DNA of 64,000 bases from Dermanyssus gallinae (lineage: Eukaryota; Arthropoda; Arachnida; Mesostigmata; Dermanyssidae). Shown one piece after another: positions 1-10,782 of the stretch (within the stretch, counting starts at the first letter, position 1; every line of letters begins with the position of its first letter). Position numbers and translations under genes: made by a program. The stretch covers positions 496,001 through 560,000 of the forward strand of contig QVRM01001782.1 in the NCBI GenBank assembly GCA_003439945.1. Reading direction: 5' to 3'. The notes beneath the pieces were generated by a model. It was not told the origin of the DNA and did not search any database. It saw nothing but the letters and a program-made list of their open reading frames with translations.

Positions 1-35
1 TTAACCTAAGGTATATCTTCAATGCACCGAGGGCC

Positions 36-205
36 GGACATGTTAAGATTTCTAGGGTTTCCCCAACAGCCCTTGTGGCAGCGTGGCCGCTAACTCCCAG
101 GGGTATGGTTTATCATCTATTCTCAATGAGCATCGCGCAAAGAAAATTCGACCAACAACAGGGATCGAACCGGCGACACCTTGGTAGATGACAACCACTC
201 AACAT
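36..205 (-). mobile_element. tRNA-derived SINE, family 3, copy 1
   Basis: About 170 bp repeated in the same orientation at 50093-50270 with roughly 75-80% identity by eye. Read on the minus strand it contains GGTTCGATCCC (plus 161-171), a perfect Pol III box B. A box A is not convincing. Shared blocks include the CCCCAACAG / TTGTGGCAGC region and the GATAAACCAT region. It is non-coding and would depend on LINE proteins for movement. No target duplication could be defined at the window edge. Confidence 0.5.
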
Positions 206-3200
206 TTATAGCATTGTGATAATAACGAAGCTAGGCGCTTAGTACGATGCAAAAAAGCTTGAAAAACATGGGCTTTACCTTATCTGGTTGATCTAGCTGT
301 GACTGGCTGAGATGCTCCCATATGGCCTGGATAACGTAGCCACCACCAAAGCAACTTTCAGATAAAAAAGGTGTTTTTGGCGTGCTCAGAGATAATTTTA
401 GGGCATTTCAATTGTTGACATCGAGACTAGACTTTTCCTCGTCCGTTTGGTAATGTGTTGTCTGAAGGCTGTGCCCTTCATTGAAAATTTAACCCCAAGG
501 TAGCAGAAGGCGTTTACGAACTTAACTGCACCAGTACTGAGTTTCAAGTGACCGGAACGAGTAAATTGCAAGATTTAGTATATAGATTTCAATATACGCA
601 ATATCGGTCGAATGGCCTGCAGGACTACATAGTATTACGACCCTCTCTCTCACTCGGTTCTACTTCTGTTTTGTTTGTGTGACGGCATGCTTATCTGATG
701 ATTCTGCACTCAGCGTTTACGGCGGAAGGCGTAGAGTCATGCTGTCATAGTCAGCGACGAGAATTCAGCACGTATACATTAACAAAAAAGCGTTTCACAC
801 AGGGACACAAATTTGTGTCGGGCATTAAAAAGTTTACTGCGCTTTACGAAGATGCCCAAGTTTTAGCCGAAAGCGCCACCTGCAGTAGCGGCTTCAGCTG
901 CACACTGACAACTTTCCGCTTTTATCTAGGACTTGCTTGCACCATTGGAGATTCCCTGCTGCTCTCTGTGTACTAATATAAACGAACAAAAAACTCATTA
1001 AGAAAAAAACGGTTAGCGATGAATATATAGAGTGCTCCAAAAGCGAATAGTTTAAATTCGAAATAAATGTTTTTTTTTATAGTAGTCCTGTTCTTCTTAT
1101 TTTTGCATACGCTTCATGTGGGAATGATGTGAGGGACAACGCATCTGTGTCCTCTTCGGTTTTGCTGGCACGTTTATTTTAATTGAATTCGATTATAATC
1201 ACGGTTTGGCATACTTGTGGCTAAATCTAAGTGATACGGCGTCTAATCTCCTCTCTCTGAGCTTAGGTGGCTTAACAAAAATAGAAATAAGTCCAAAGGC
1301 CAACTCGTCCCAAAAAGTCCAAAGGCCAGAATATTGCAGGAATACTTTGTGCAATTGAGGTGAATACAATCAAATTTAGGAACAAACTAAACTGGGTTAT
1401 CTTGCTCCAAAACCGTTCACCATGTACTGTTAGTATATTCTCGGCAGAATTTCCAATGAAAAAATGGTCCAATCATGCCTTTAGTTTAAGATTCGCCAAA
1501 CCACATTTGAGATGCAAAAACGGCATTATCTTCTCATGAAGCTCATGTAAGCTTCTGTCACTTCAAGTGCAACAATTATGCTTGTTTGTGACGGTATCAT
1601 CATGAAAATGGGGCTTATCGTTGAAGAAAATTTTGTTATGAAATACACCACTTATTTGGCGTTTTTCAGTGACTTAATTGACAAACCCTCTTCGCTGTGC
1701 GTAGTCCGTAAGCTGGTGTTGTTGAGTTAGCAAAATTTGGTAGAGATAGAGACGCAAATATTTGGTAAGAATACGCCGAAATTAATGCAGCCACGTTCTG
1801 GTGAGCAGTTGTACTGTTTTCTGCTGAAAGACCCGAACGGACATATGTCGATGCTTTAACATCAATAATCGCCCAAGTATCTCTGATTTGTTAAATTATT
1901 CTCTTCGCAATGTATTTACTTGAAACATTTGTCTACTAAAAATTGGGCACATGTTACGAATTTTTAAAATAATTTCTGAAATGTAAGAAATGTGAAAGCG
2001 ATTCATTTTCAATCGTGGCGGACCATCATCTGTCACCGCACTGTGTAAGAGTTTGACTGTTAAGGCCCAGAAGACGAATCCGCTGTTGTTGTACCATATA
2101 TATATATATTGTCCGTGAAGCCAGGACACCTGGGTGACAAATGTATTGGAAGAAGTTTTGCAAGAACTGCAGCAGTCCAGATTACAGCACCGCAGTAACT
2201 CCCCGAGGTGTGTAAAGTGCAGGAGACCTTACCGGGCGAAATGAGCTTAATTAGGCCTACTGGCGCGGGAAAAGCAGGATTATGCCGGAAAGGCGCGTGG
2301 CCCAGCAGGCCAGAGCCGAAGGGGTCATTAGTGAAGCTATTGGTTGTGCCCAAGCTTCTTTCCAAGGGGGCACACCACCCGAGGTACGAGGCCCACCCAA
2401 TGCTTCCTACAGCTGCCGAACGTTTAGAAGAGGTTAGTGAATGATCAGTTTAACAACTGCAAGCTTACCTTTACTAGTGCTTGTTTAGAATTGTGAGACA
2501 ATTAAGAAGCAATGGGAGTTGCTCATTATGGTATCTTTAAGATGGTTCACATTGCATTCCTCACGGGGACACTTTAGCAGTACAAACTGCATATCAATGT
2601 CATGCAGGGTTGACCAGCTGGCTGTCTTACCTGCGAAAGGTTGGGGAAGACCTGTCGGTGGAGTATCTATCTATCTACAAAAACTCCTTTTACTGATGCT
2701 CTAGTGGGAGGCTAAATATCGCTGTATTATATTTCTTACTCACATTTGATTTCGCGAAGGTTACTGAGACGGTATGCTTTGGACCTTCAGAATTAAACCT
2801 GATCATGCTAAGTATCGTCGGCGGTGATGTCGATGCCAAAATCGATTGTAAGGCCAATGATGATAAATGCGAGGTCATGCTTTAGGTGACGGAAAATGTT
2901 AATCTAGGAAGGAGAAGAAATACGTGAAGAATATACGTATTTAGGCCACACATTGAAGCCGCACCATCGACCTGCTGTTTTACAACCTTGTCAACCGAAC
3001 CTCATTGTTCTCGATGGAGAGGCCCAAAAACATCAATTGATGTTGGCTGTTGTCATTGTGCCCGGTGTTTGGCAAGATCGACACAACCCGCCGCGCTGGT
3101 CTGCAATGAGTCGGATTAATCCTTCGTTTTTCGGAACAATCCTTCTTCGGAAAGCAGAAGGCAGGCTTAAGTTGAGTCTGGACGATCGATATTACCTGTG

Positions 3201-3768
3201 ATACTGAAGAGGATGATAAAAATTGCAGTGTAGTGGAAATTATTATGGCAGAAGAGAGAAGATTACATCCATGGTTTTCGCGAGTCTTTTACCTCGCCCA
3301 CAGTGAAGTAGTGCTCGGGCTTTTGCGCCAAGCAAAAGCACTATCATCACTGCACGCCACGGGACTACTTTAAGCGTAAAAGGTCTTAAAACATATTGTG
3401 AACATAAGAAGAAACAGGCTAGGCAGGGAAAACAAGAGAGCAGAGCGGGAGCCCTCCACTGATATCGTGCGGCCTAGGGCAGTAAACCTGCTTAGTGACG
3501 GGCAGGAGGAACATCTAACTAGTCCTTTATTCAATCGTGACGTTGCGGTGGTGTCCCCAACGGTACAGCATTCGCTTACACTGGTACAGCACAACATGAA
3601 GCTGCCTTTCGAGGCGGAGGAGGTGTGCCAAGTCCCGAAGAGAGCTCAAGGCCCGATTAGCATTAGAACGTGTCACTTTCTCTTTTGAACTTTTGTAACT
3701 TTGTGACCACTCCAGCAATTTGGCTTCAGAAGAGGTCGATAAACGTATGTTATTCCGCAAAAAGACCC
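206..3768. other. no supported gene (3.6 kb)
   Basis: AT-rich sequence with only short ORFs. The longest, 698-976 plus (92 aa), has no motif I recognise. There is a poly-T run near 1070, a short TA run at 2095-2110, and a more GC-rich stretch at 2200-2430. Around 2915-2960 plus a short frame reads EYTYLGHTL, which recalls the YLG motif of LINE thumb regions, but too little is left to call an element. I see nothing else assignable. Confidence 0.5.
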
Positions 3769-4035
3769 GCTAAGCTGCGTCTCGTTTACCCTTTTCCTTG
3801 CTGACCTTACCGGTTACGTCAGACAAGTGTAACAAACAGCCGTGATCTAATGTATGCAGATGGAATCGCGATTGCGTATCGCGACTTAAGTGCCATCAAG
3901 CGCAGTACCAATATGGTGCGGGCATTCCTTGTCTCAAAGACACTTAAGATAAACACCAGGAAGACCAAAGCCATAAACTTCATGCATAGAGGTCGATTAA
4001 CTGCCAGATATATTATACGTTGCGGCCAACTATAA
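3769..4035 (+). pseudogene. LINE reverse transcriptase relic (LINE D)
   Basis: Two frames carry consecutive pieces of an RT palm. At 3778-3828 one frame reads FTLFLADLTGYVRQV. After a frameshift and stops, 3850-4032 reads MYADGIAIAYRDL and then LKINTRKTKAINF. The YADG is a decayed YADD catalytic box, and the LKINxxKTK tail is the usual segment after it. A similar LADLTG/YAD segment lies at 23579-23920 minus. EN, fingers and C-terminus are absent. It is a dead fragment and the clade is unresolved. Confidence 0.6.
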
Positions 4036-4213
4036 TAAACTTTGTTAACTCATTCCATTTGGGTCCATTACACAGGAACGACGTCAATAAAACAATACGG
4101 ATGGCACTTGTGCCTTTTTCCGAAGAAGTAGGCAATGTCCGAAGACTGTTCGCTTTCTTAGCAGTTAGGCTCTTTGTGCTTAAGATTGTTCCGGGGCTGA
4201 TGTATGATTTTAC

Positions 4214-4417
4214 AATTTTTTTTATCAGTTTTTCCCTAAGGCTAATGCTCGTGTGCGGTTTTTCATGTCATAGATCATTTTTAATCCATTTTGACATTTA
4301 CCTTGTCTTAATTGGGAACCATGAAAACCCATTTTAAGAGTGGCCGGTTTTGGTCTCGAACCCAGGCCTCCCGAATGCAAGGCAAAGGCTTTGCCACTAA
4401 GCCATCTTGCTTGGTGT
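4214..4417 (-). mobile_element. tRNA-Ala-like SINE, family 1, copy 1
   Basis: On the minus strand the 5' head reads TGGCTTAGTGGC (plus 4393-4404), a good Pol III box A, then GGTTCGAGACC (plus 4352-4362), a perfect box B. The spacing matches a tRNA, and the head resembles tRNA-Ala(TGC). The body ends in an A-rich stretch near 4210. A second copy lies at 13976-14157. The lack of a full cloverleaf and the long tRNA-unrelated tail make it a SINE, not a tRNA gene. Confidence 0.7.
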
Positions 4418-4489
4418 GGAACAGCGTATGTGAGTATCTTACGCTGAGAGGAAGGTGTCTTTATTATATATGAAGCCCATGTTTTGTTT

Positions 4490-4519
4490 GTCTATCCGAG
4501 CAAAAAGCCATTTTGTACA
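4490..4519. repeat. 30-bp perfect direct repeat, left copy
   Basis: This 30-bp sequence, beginning GTCTATCCGAGC, is repeated identically at 4973-5002. The two copies bracket a GC-rich block unlike the AT-rich surroundings. The arrangement suggests a target-site duplication or a short terminal direct repeat. Confidence 0.9.
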
Positions 4520-4972
4520 AACAAAAGAGAGAAATACTTACACTCCCGCCCTTTAACCGCGATTTAATACGCGCGGACCCGAACGGGAGTGCCCACCAGC
4601 CCGAATTGACAGGCCAGCAGATCCCCCACCCTCCCCCCTATCGAGGTTTGGAATGGGGGTACCACACTACTCCACCGTACCGATTAGACGCATTCACCTC
4701 GCGATTCCGCGTTACACCCCGGAATATACCTTCTCCCCGAAGGGCATCGGACCACTCCAGAGCAGGGGTTCCCCGTAAAATACGGGGCCAGAAGGCCCTC
4801 TCGACCGGTGGTCTGCGTTCGTGTGGCCACTTCTCGCTCATTTTGCCTATTAAGCCAAGGCAGCAGGCGTCCCGGACGGTACCACCGAGTGTCACTCGGG
4901 GCGTTAACCGTCCAGCCCGGGGGGCTTCTATGCAGCACAAGCCCCCCGTATTGGCAGTAGCCGATGGCAGTA
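4520..4972. other. GC-rich, hairpin-rich insert between 30-bp direct repeats
   Basis: A 453-bp block with much higher GC than its flanks. It holds several perfect stems: 4771-4777 with 4781-4787; 4786-4789 with 4794-4797; 4874-4880 with 4907-4913, enclosing 4885-4890 with 4894-4899; and a 9-bp stem 4919-4927 with 4939-4947. ORFs on both strands (4513-5007 plus, 4638-5003 minus) have no recognisable domain and are probably by-products of composition. It could be a retroposed structured RNA, a short non-autonomous element, or the 5' end of an unknown retrotransposon. I cannot choose between these. Confidence 0.55.
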
Positions 4973-5002
4973 GTCTATCCGAGCAAAAAGCCATTTTGTA
5001 CA
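4973..5002. repeat. 30-bp perfect direct repeat, right copy
   Basis: Identical over 30 bases to 4490-4519. The flanking bases differ (TTT before the left copy, TTA before the right), so the duplication has sharp limits. Confidence 0.9.
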
Positions 5003-6356
5003 TATAAATGTCCGGCTGTCTACCAGCTACTGAAACAATTCGACTATTGCTGAAAATGCCGCGTATAGTGTCTTACGACTCCTTTATTTTGGAGTTGGAT
5101 GCTAAGGTCGTATAGATCGAACGCGAAATTGGGGTTTTGGATGTGTTCAATGCCTTGCACCTTTAGTTTGGTCCTGTATGCGACACTTGCCACGCACGTA
5201 GAACATGGTCATCATTTCCTGGTATGTATGTTCAAACGCTGCCTTTCACGAGAAATATGAGAGTTGTGCACCTGCCATTTCTGCCATGCAGTAGAATGCG
5301 CAGCACTAAAGCAGAGATATAGTTGCACTATTTTTCTCACCGGAAGCGTGAATAAGTTGAAGGGTTATGGAAAAACGTATTAGGTGTATATTATACTTAA
5401 TTTGAGTAAAATAAATACTGATTTTATATCCGTTTCATGGCAGGGGCCCAACTTTTTGCCTTAAAGATGAAGGACAGCATTGTGTCAGGCCCATCGCGTG
5501 TTTGCTCGCGATCTAGACAGGAGTGGCCTGGCCCTAAACCCGGCGTAGTGTGAGATTCATGCCGCTAGGGATTCGCCTGTTTCCGCTGAAGGTTCCGGCC
5601 GCCATGGAAGACTGGCTGGCTGGCCGAGCTAGGACACGCGATGTCACGCATGCCCTTGTGAATTCTCACGGAGAGTTGTATCTCCTAAATTTTTTGCTTT
5701 GACCACACGTTTGCGCGCTATATATATACAATGTGACAACCAGACGAGTTGAAATGTATGCCGCTTTGGAATAACTTGGTGAAACATCTAGAAACGCAAA
5801 TGGAGTGTCTGGCTTCGTTGTGCACATGACGAAAAATAGAATCAGATAGCTGTGCGTCCCGTCCAATTGACGCGGCAGTGCGTGTGAGAACATCATGACG
5901 TTTCCATTGCAAATTTGTCGATTTCGGATTGCCAAGTCGGCCGATATTCATTGCCAGAAAATGGAAAAACCATTGAAAAGTGACGTGCACTGTGAGCTAC
6001 TTGGTTGCCTACTCAACATCATTAAGAGCAAACAAACCTGCGTTGCTCATGAATGGCGTGATTTTGTTCCACGTTAACGCGTCTTTAATATGAATTGCTT
6101 GTTTGTTCGAGATGTTATTTAGGAGGCGGTCGTCGTCGTGGGCTTACAGCTGTTGCTTGTTGCGTGCTAAGTATCAATCAATGCGTGCTGAGTAGTGGTT
6201 CAAATTGTCAGAAGTGTTGTTATTGCTGTTTATTATGCTCAATTGGGCACTGATTTGAAGTTAGGTTTGATTAAGTCTGAGAGACCTACATTGATGCCAC
6301 ATTCAGAATAACAGAAAAATCAAAATACGGTGCATGCCGCCCTCTACCAAGCGACT
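5003..6356. other. no supported gene (1.35 kb)
   Basis: Only short ORFs on both strands (for example 5666-5935 minus and 5895-6077 plus), none with a known motif. The stretch 5440-5640 is GC-richer and unassigned. Confidence 0.5.
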
Positions 6357-6541
6357 AAACTTTTTCGGGCTGACCCTCAGCCAATAAGTCACGTCCACGA
6401 GACTGCTTTTGCATTGCTTCGTAAGACGGACCTCATAAATACAGATGTGCAACCGTGGAGCACGAACCCGTGCACCAATATGTCTTCTCCGGTTGCGAGG
6501 CGCACGCGAATGCACTGCACTACGCCGCCGGGTTCGACGAG
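6357..6541 (-). mobile_element. tRNA-derived SINE, family 2, copy 1
   Basis: Matches 33952-34137 along its length, same orientation. Minus-strand order: a head with GCGACC/GGAGAAGACA, a diverged box-B-like segment, an AT-rich middle, then GGCTGA-GGTCAGCCC near the 3' end followed by a short A tract. Copy 2 has the better box B and a target duplication. Here only a short imperfect flank match (GACTA) is visible. Confidence 0.6.
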
Positions 6542-8090
6542 TGACTACCAAGGATATCGGTGACCATATAAAGTATATTCACTACTTGTATGAAGCCTAT
6601 GTCTTATACTTTGATAATACAAGAAGGGCAACGAACTTAGGTAAAGTTTACAAATTAGCTTTATGTTTTTTAAATGCCTGAAGACCAAACATCTAATACA
6701 TATCATCTGATTGAGACACACCTAAAACTAAAACACATTCTTCTCGATGCCTGATGTTACCGCCGTCAGGTAATATAATTGAAAAATCCATTTACGCGAT
6801 CTACAGTATATAATTTCTAGTTAACCTATTCCCAAAATGGTGTATTTGATTAGTAAGAAACGAATTATACTTGTGTAGTAAGTGCAGTTTTTCTTACTGC
6901 CCTAACTTGTAAACACACTTACGCAGAAAATCAGTTTATACTAGTAGCTCAAGGCGGAACATTTTTGGTCACCATACGCTAAGATCTACTAAGCCGGTGT
7001 AAGGACGGACCTCTGTGAAATGTTGGTCGTCATATTAAACGTTAATCTCTTTGTTCATAGCTATTTCACCCAGATAATAAGTATATGTACGACAGTACCG
7101 TAAATAAATTATAACCCTCCATAAGTAGCTATTGAAGGTATTCTAAACAGCTAAGAATATCACCTAGGAACAGATCCGGTGTATCAATCCGCTCGTCGGC
7201 CGTTAAAACACTTCGACTGCTGTGACTTCTGCGATGGCATGCTTTTTCCCTTCCCGCAGGCCGTACTACGGTCAATTGACTAGTGCTGCTGAAAGCACAT
7301 AGTAACATCCTTTTGTCTTTCCTGTAAGAAGTGTGCGTTTGGTTCTGCGCGGTTGATCTCTCTTCCCTCGTGTCATCTTGCAGACTTGACGCCAGAGTTC
7401 ATACATTAGCTCTGCTTAAAATTCGCCAAAGCTCTTTGCTTTTGGCGACTGATCTATACAAAAATGCTTAAAGTCTCTTGTACTCGATATGTAGCTAAGC
7501 TGTCTTCGCGTCGTCTGCATGCCTGCATCTTGTATGTTGATCTAGGCGTTAGGCTCAGATGAGGATAAGGAGAGACCGCTCAATGTTGTTTTGAGTGCGC
7601 AAAGGCCCTCTTCCCCTCTTATACGCCTCCTTCAGCTCTCTTGGCTCCTGGGCGTCTTCCGGGTCCCTTTTGTGCAATTAATTTCTTAGGGTCTCTGGCA
7701 TAGCACTTCGGCTTTCGATAGTCTTGTGAATTCTCGTCGAGCCCTAGCCCTGAACAAGGATGACATAGTTAGAGCTCGGTAATGGGATTCCCCCTTTTGG
7801 AGCCCCTATTAAGCATAGAGTGAACCGTTTGGCTTCGGTACTGTCTGTGGCTGGTTCTACAGCCTGTCGTGCGCGATCTTATTACTGAAACTGCGTAAGA
7901 CATCCAGAAAAGCCTGCGGTCGAATATAAACGATCAATACTTGTAGTAAAAGGACAGCCTTCCTTCGTGGTCAGTCACGCGGTGCTGGTTTTAGCGTCTA
8001 TGTGTCTCCGCCGTCCTCAACTTAAGTTGTGCTGCTGCGCTCGGCAAGTTTGATGTGGGGTTCATTCGCAAATAAATGTAGAACCGCCAC
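6542..8090. other. no supported gene (1.5 kb)
   Basis: AT-rich DNA with stops in all frames and no ORF above 60 codons between about 6690 and 8090. No repeat or RNA gene was recognised. The right part (about 7900-8090) may be the decayed 3' flank of LINE B1. Confidence 0.5.
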
Positions 8091-8168
8091 AATATTATTT
8101 ATTTATTAAGACCCGGGCTGTGTAAGTAAGCTTATGTTACATCACCGTGATTCGACACAACAATCAAT

Positions 8169-8618
8169 CTAGCGTTTTGCCAGTTCTAGTATGGACTGAA
8201 CCGCCGGACAAACCGCGGTGTGGTATTTATCACATTTACTCCAGCATTGTTTGCATCGGCATTTGTCTTGTGGTTCATGGAAGCCCTTCACATTGCATAG
8301 AACGTGATGAAATCCGTGGGCTGCAAAGGCCGTTGTTAAATGCCGATCTTTCACCCCGCTAGCCCTCCACTCACTGCTCCTCATTGCTGCTGTCCCATAA
8401 ATTCCTATGTCTACCTCGCTATGTTTGGCTGCCACCATATAAACGTCAAAAGCGCACGTTTTCTTTAGATTCCATCGTCTTTGCAACTTCTCCGTCAGCA
8501 GTGGGCCACCTTCCAACACGTGGACCACCCTATTTCTGCACGTATTTGAAAGCGCAAATACCCCTATTAGAAAGAAAAACCTTGCCCCATCAATTAAACG
8601 TAATTCGTCTACTCCCAC
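8169..8618 (-). pseudogene. LINE B1 C-terminal domain with Cys/His motif
   Basis: Encodes the end of ORF2. AFAAHGFHHVLC is followed by a Cys/His cluster KCRCKQCWSKCDKYHTAVC with spacing C-x-C-x2-C-x3-C-x3-H-x3-C. The same spacing is found in LINE A1 and B3. In LINEs such a terminal motif is thought to bind nucleic acid during target-primed reverse transcription. The first ~45 residues of the ORF look unrelated and probably result from a frameshift. Confidence 0.75.
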
Positions 8619-8806
8619 TTTATGCCATATTAGTAAAATACCATATATGGCGATGGTAGCTATCTGTATCCCTTCTTCTAGATGTGTGATCGAGAGGTAC
8701 TGCCAATTGTTGACAAGGTAAGCACTAGGTATTTACATTCATTAACAAAATTTAAGTTCTTTCCTTTGATTTGAAGCACGTCACCCCTGGTCAGACGGCC
8801 GCTCCT

Positions 8807-9073
8807 TCAAAATTTCATGGCTACTGTTTTTTGCGAATTAACTTTTAAGCCCTTTTCATCCATGAACGTAACTAGTCGATCCAGTGCTTGTTTAACCCTA
8901 AAAAGGCTACAACTAAGGATTGCTACATCATCTGCGTACAGTAAAATGTTGGCCCACCCTCGGGTCCAGCCCGTCCTTATCCGTTCTGAGAGCCCACCCA
9001 GAAGAACGAAAAACAGTAATGGACTCATTCCATCGCCCTGCGCGACACCTGTGGTTTGACTTACCTCCCCCAC
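8807..9073 (-). pseudogene. LINE B1 RT palm fragment
   Basis: 88-codon fragment with motif B TTGVAQGDGMSPLLF and the catalytic box LLYADDVAIL, then GLKVNSQKTVAMKF. Both catalytic aspartates of YADD are retained, but motif A lies in another frame upstream. Close relatives in the window are LINE B2 (34640-34861) and the A copies. Confidence 0.8.
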
Positions 9074-9364
9074 AATGCCAACCCGTTGTCAATCAGCACC
9101 GTGTTTTGTTTTAACTAATGAGCAATCTTAGCATTGCTCCAGGCACGCCAATTTGATCTACTATCTTATCTCTTCAACTATCTTATCCCTTGGTGCTATG
9201 TCAAACGCTGCTTCAAATTTACGAACACCGCATATAGACAATTATTCGGATTGCTTCGAACAGCTCCCCAATTGTTGAGTGAGTTGACCTTCCCTTCTAA
9301 AATCCATGCTGTTCCTCTGGTATTACCCCCCTTTCCTCTAAGAAAGACTCGAATCTCCGCGCTA

Positions 9365-9768
9365 TTATTCCTGAGAATATCTTGTACGGCAGCTTTTTAT
9401 TGCTATTCTTCTCCAAGCCTCTGGTTCCGTTTCTATACCATTTTCTTTGGGAATGACTATTAAGGTTGCTTCCCTCCAGGCCTGTGGAATTTCCCTAGTG
9501 TTTAAGCATTCATTGAATAGAGCTTGACAGCATGGCCCGAGAACTAAGGTATCCTTCATGTTTTCATTTCTTATTAAATCATTTCCGTGCGTTTTCCCCC
9601 GTGGTGCTCTGTCGATTGTTGCCATTACTTCCCTAAGAGTGGTTGTCCTCATTATTCAGACCCTAGCTTCCTCTGTCGTTTGATCCCAGGGGTCTTCATA
9701 TTCTAGCGGCGCTTTCGGGGTTGTATCCGACCCGGCCAAGATCCTCCCAAAATACTCGACTACCCACG
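9365..9768 (-). pseudogene. LINE B1 RT N-terminal fragment
   Basis: Reads EYFGRILAG and DPWDQTTEEARV, then an in-frame stop, then a 95-aa ORF (9365-9652) with EIPQAWREATLIVIPK and EAWRRIAIKSC. This is the LINE RT segment before motif A, as in A1 (SSWRENILSVIPKGKG). The frame breaks after IAIKSC. Confidence 0.75.
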
Positions 9769-10720
9769 AATATATATATATATATAGGACAGAAAAAAAT
9801 TAGGATTTTTCGAGTTAACATATTTTATTCATTTAAAAATACTTTTCATCACATATATCATAGCAGACACCTGAATACGCGTAAGTCCGACGGTGCGATG
9901 CGGCAAAACGTTCCAATTAAAGCTTGCTATATTGCGAAGGTTAATTAAACTCAAATGCTTTGCGTTGTATTCGTGGAAAAAGCGCCTGTCCAATTCACGG
10001 AACTATGCCTCCTCCTTTGGAGGGCGGCAAAAACTCGGCCGAGCTGATCGCAGGATACCCATGCCTAGCAATTCGATCTAAGAACGAACACTTGTTGCGT
10101 CTGGCAAGCCAAGGAGGTGTAAGTTAACAATGTGGAGCGTCTAGCATTTTGCTAGACTCTCCACTCTGTTGCCGTTGTTGAAATGAGGTGCCCATTGGTT
10201 TAACTTTGACATGAAACCGTAGGCACCATGGTTCTGTGATACAACCTAAAGTCCGTGCCAAATTCACGCGTAGTCACTCGGGGATTCTGCATCACACTTT
10301 CTGGCAAGCGGTCTTCCTCGAGCTTAATAGGCACCTTCCATCCAGAACGAGGCTCACCCTGAAGATTCATGTTGCCGGAACGGAGCTTGACGGACCAATT
10401 ATAGCACTAAGTCTTTAAAATATTGCCCTCGCCGAATACGCTTAAACAATTTCAGACAACTTTTGCAGAAATAAGGCAAGTTTAGAACTCTTACAAATTT
10501 GCCGCCCGTAACTGGAATTTTTCGCTGTCTATACAAGCGTCATGTAGCAAAAACAACGAATAAGAACATTTAACGAAACTTGAAAATTCTGCAGTCTTTT
10601 ACGCTCACATACGAGTATACGCTTTGTTAACATAGTAGACTTCTCAGATGCGTTACGGGCATTTAAAACTTGAAATTATATTTATTTTCTGACAAACCTA
10701 ATATATATGCATTAATAAAA
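9769..10720. other. no supported gene (about 0.95 kb)
   Basis: A short TA run at 9770-9786, then AT-rich DNA with only 60-75 codon ORFs lacking motifs. I see nothing assignable before the TA array that borders Tc1 copy 1. Confidence 0.5.
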
Positions 10721-10782
10721 AACATATATATGTATATATCTATATATATACATATATACATATATATGTATGTATGTACATA
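10721..10782. repeat. (TA)n/(CATA)n array left of Tc1 copy 1
   Basis: Imperfect TA/CATATA/TGTA microsatellite ending directly at the TA target dinucleotide (10781-10782) of the transposon. Confidence 0.9.

Larger units (their letters stand above)
8091..9768 (-). mobile_element. LINE B1, 5'-truncated copy of the A/B family
   Basis: Minus-strand order: RT entry (9768 down to 9365), RT palm (9073-8807), C-terminal Cys/His domain (8618-8169), and a 3' end with a CCCGGGTCTTAATAAATA segment. That segment matches CCTGGGTGTTAATAAACC at the end of LINE B3 (near 37060). Endonuclease and ORF1 are missing, and the 5' break lies at a short TA run (9770-9786). Frameshifts and at least one in-frame stop (in 9650-9768) make it inactive. 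Confidence 0.8.

Noticed and set aside
698..976. 92-aa ORF as a small host gene
   Set aside because: No homology I recognise, no signal or domain, and no supporting splice or promoter features.
4352..4404. A functional tRNA-Ala gene
   Set aside because: Box A and box B are good, but the acceptor stem does not close, a long non-tRNA body follows and a second copy exists. It is a SINE.
4513..5007. 164-aa plus-strand and 121-aa minus-strand ORFs in the GC-rich insert
   Set aside because: GC-rich composition keeps several frames open at once; no domain, and they run into the 30-bp repeats.
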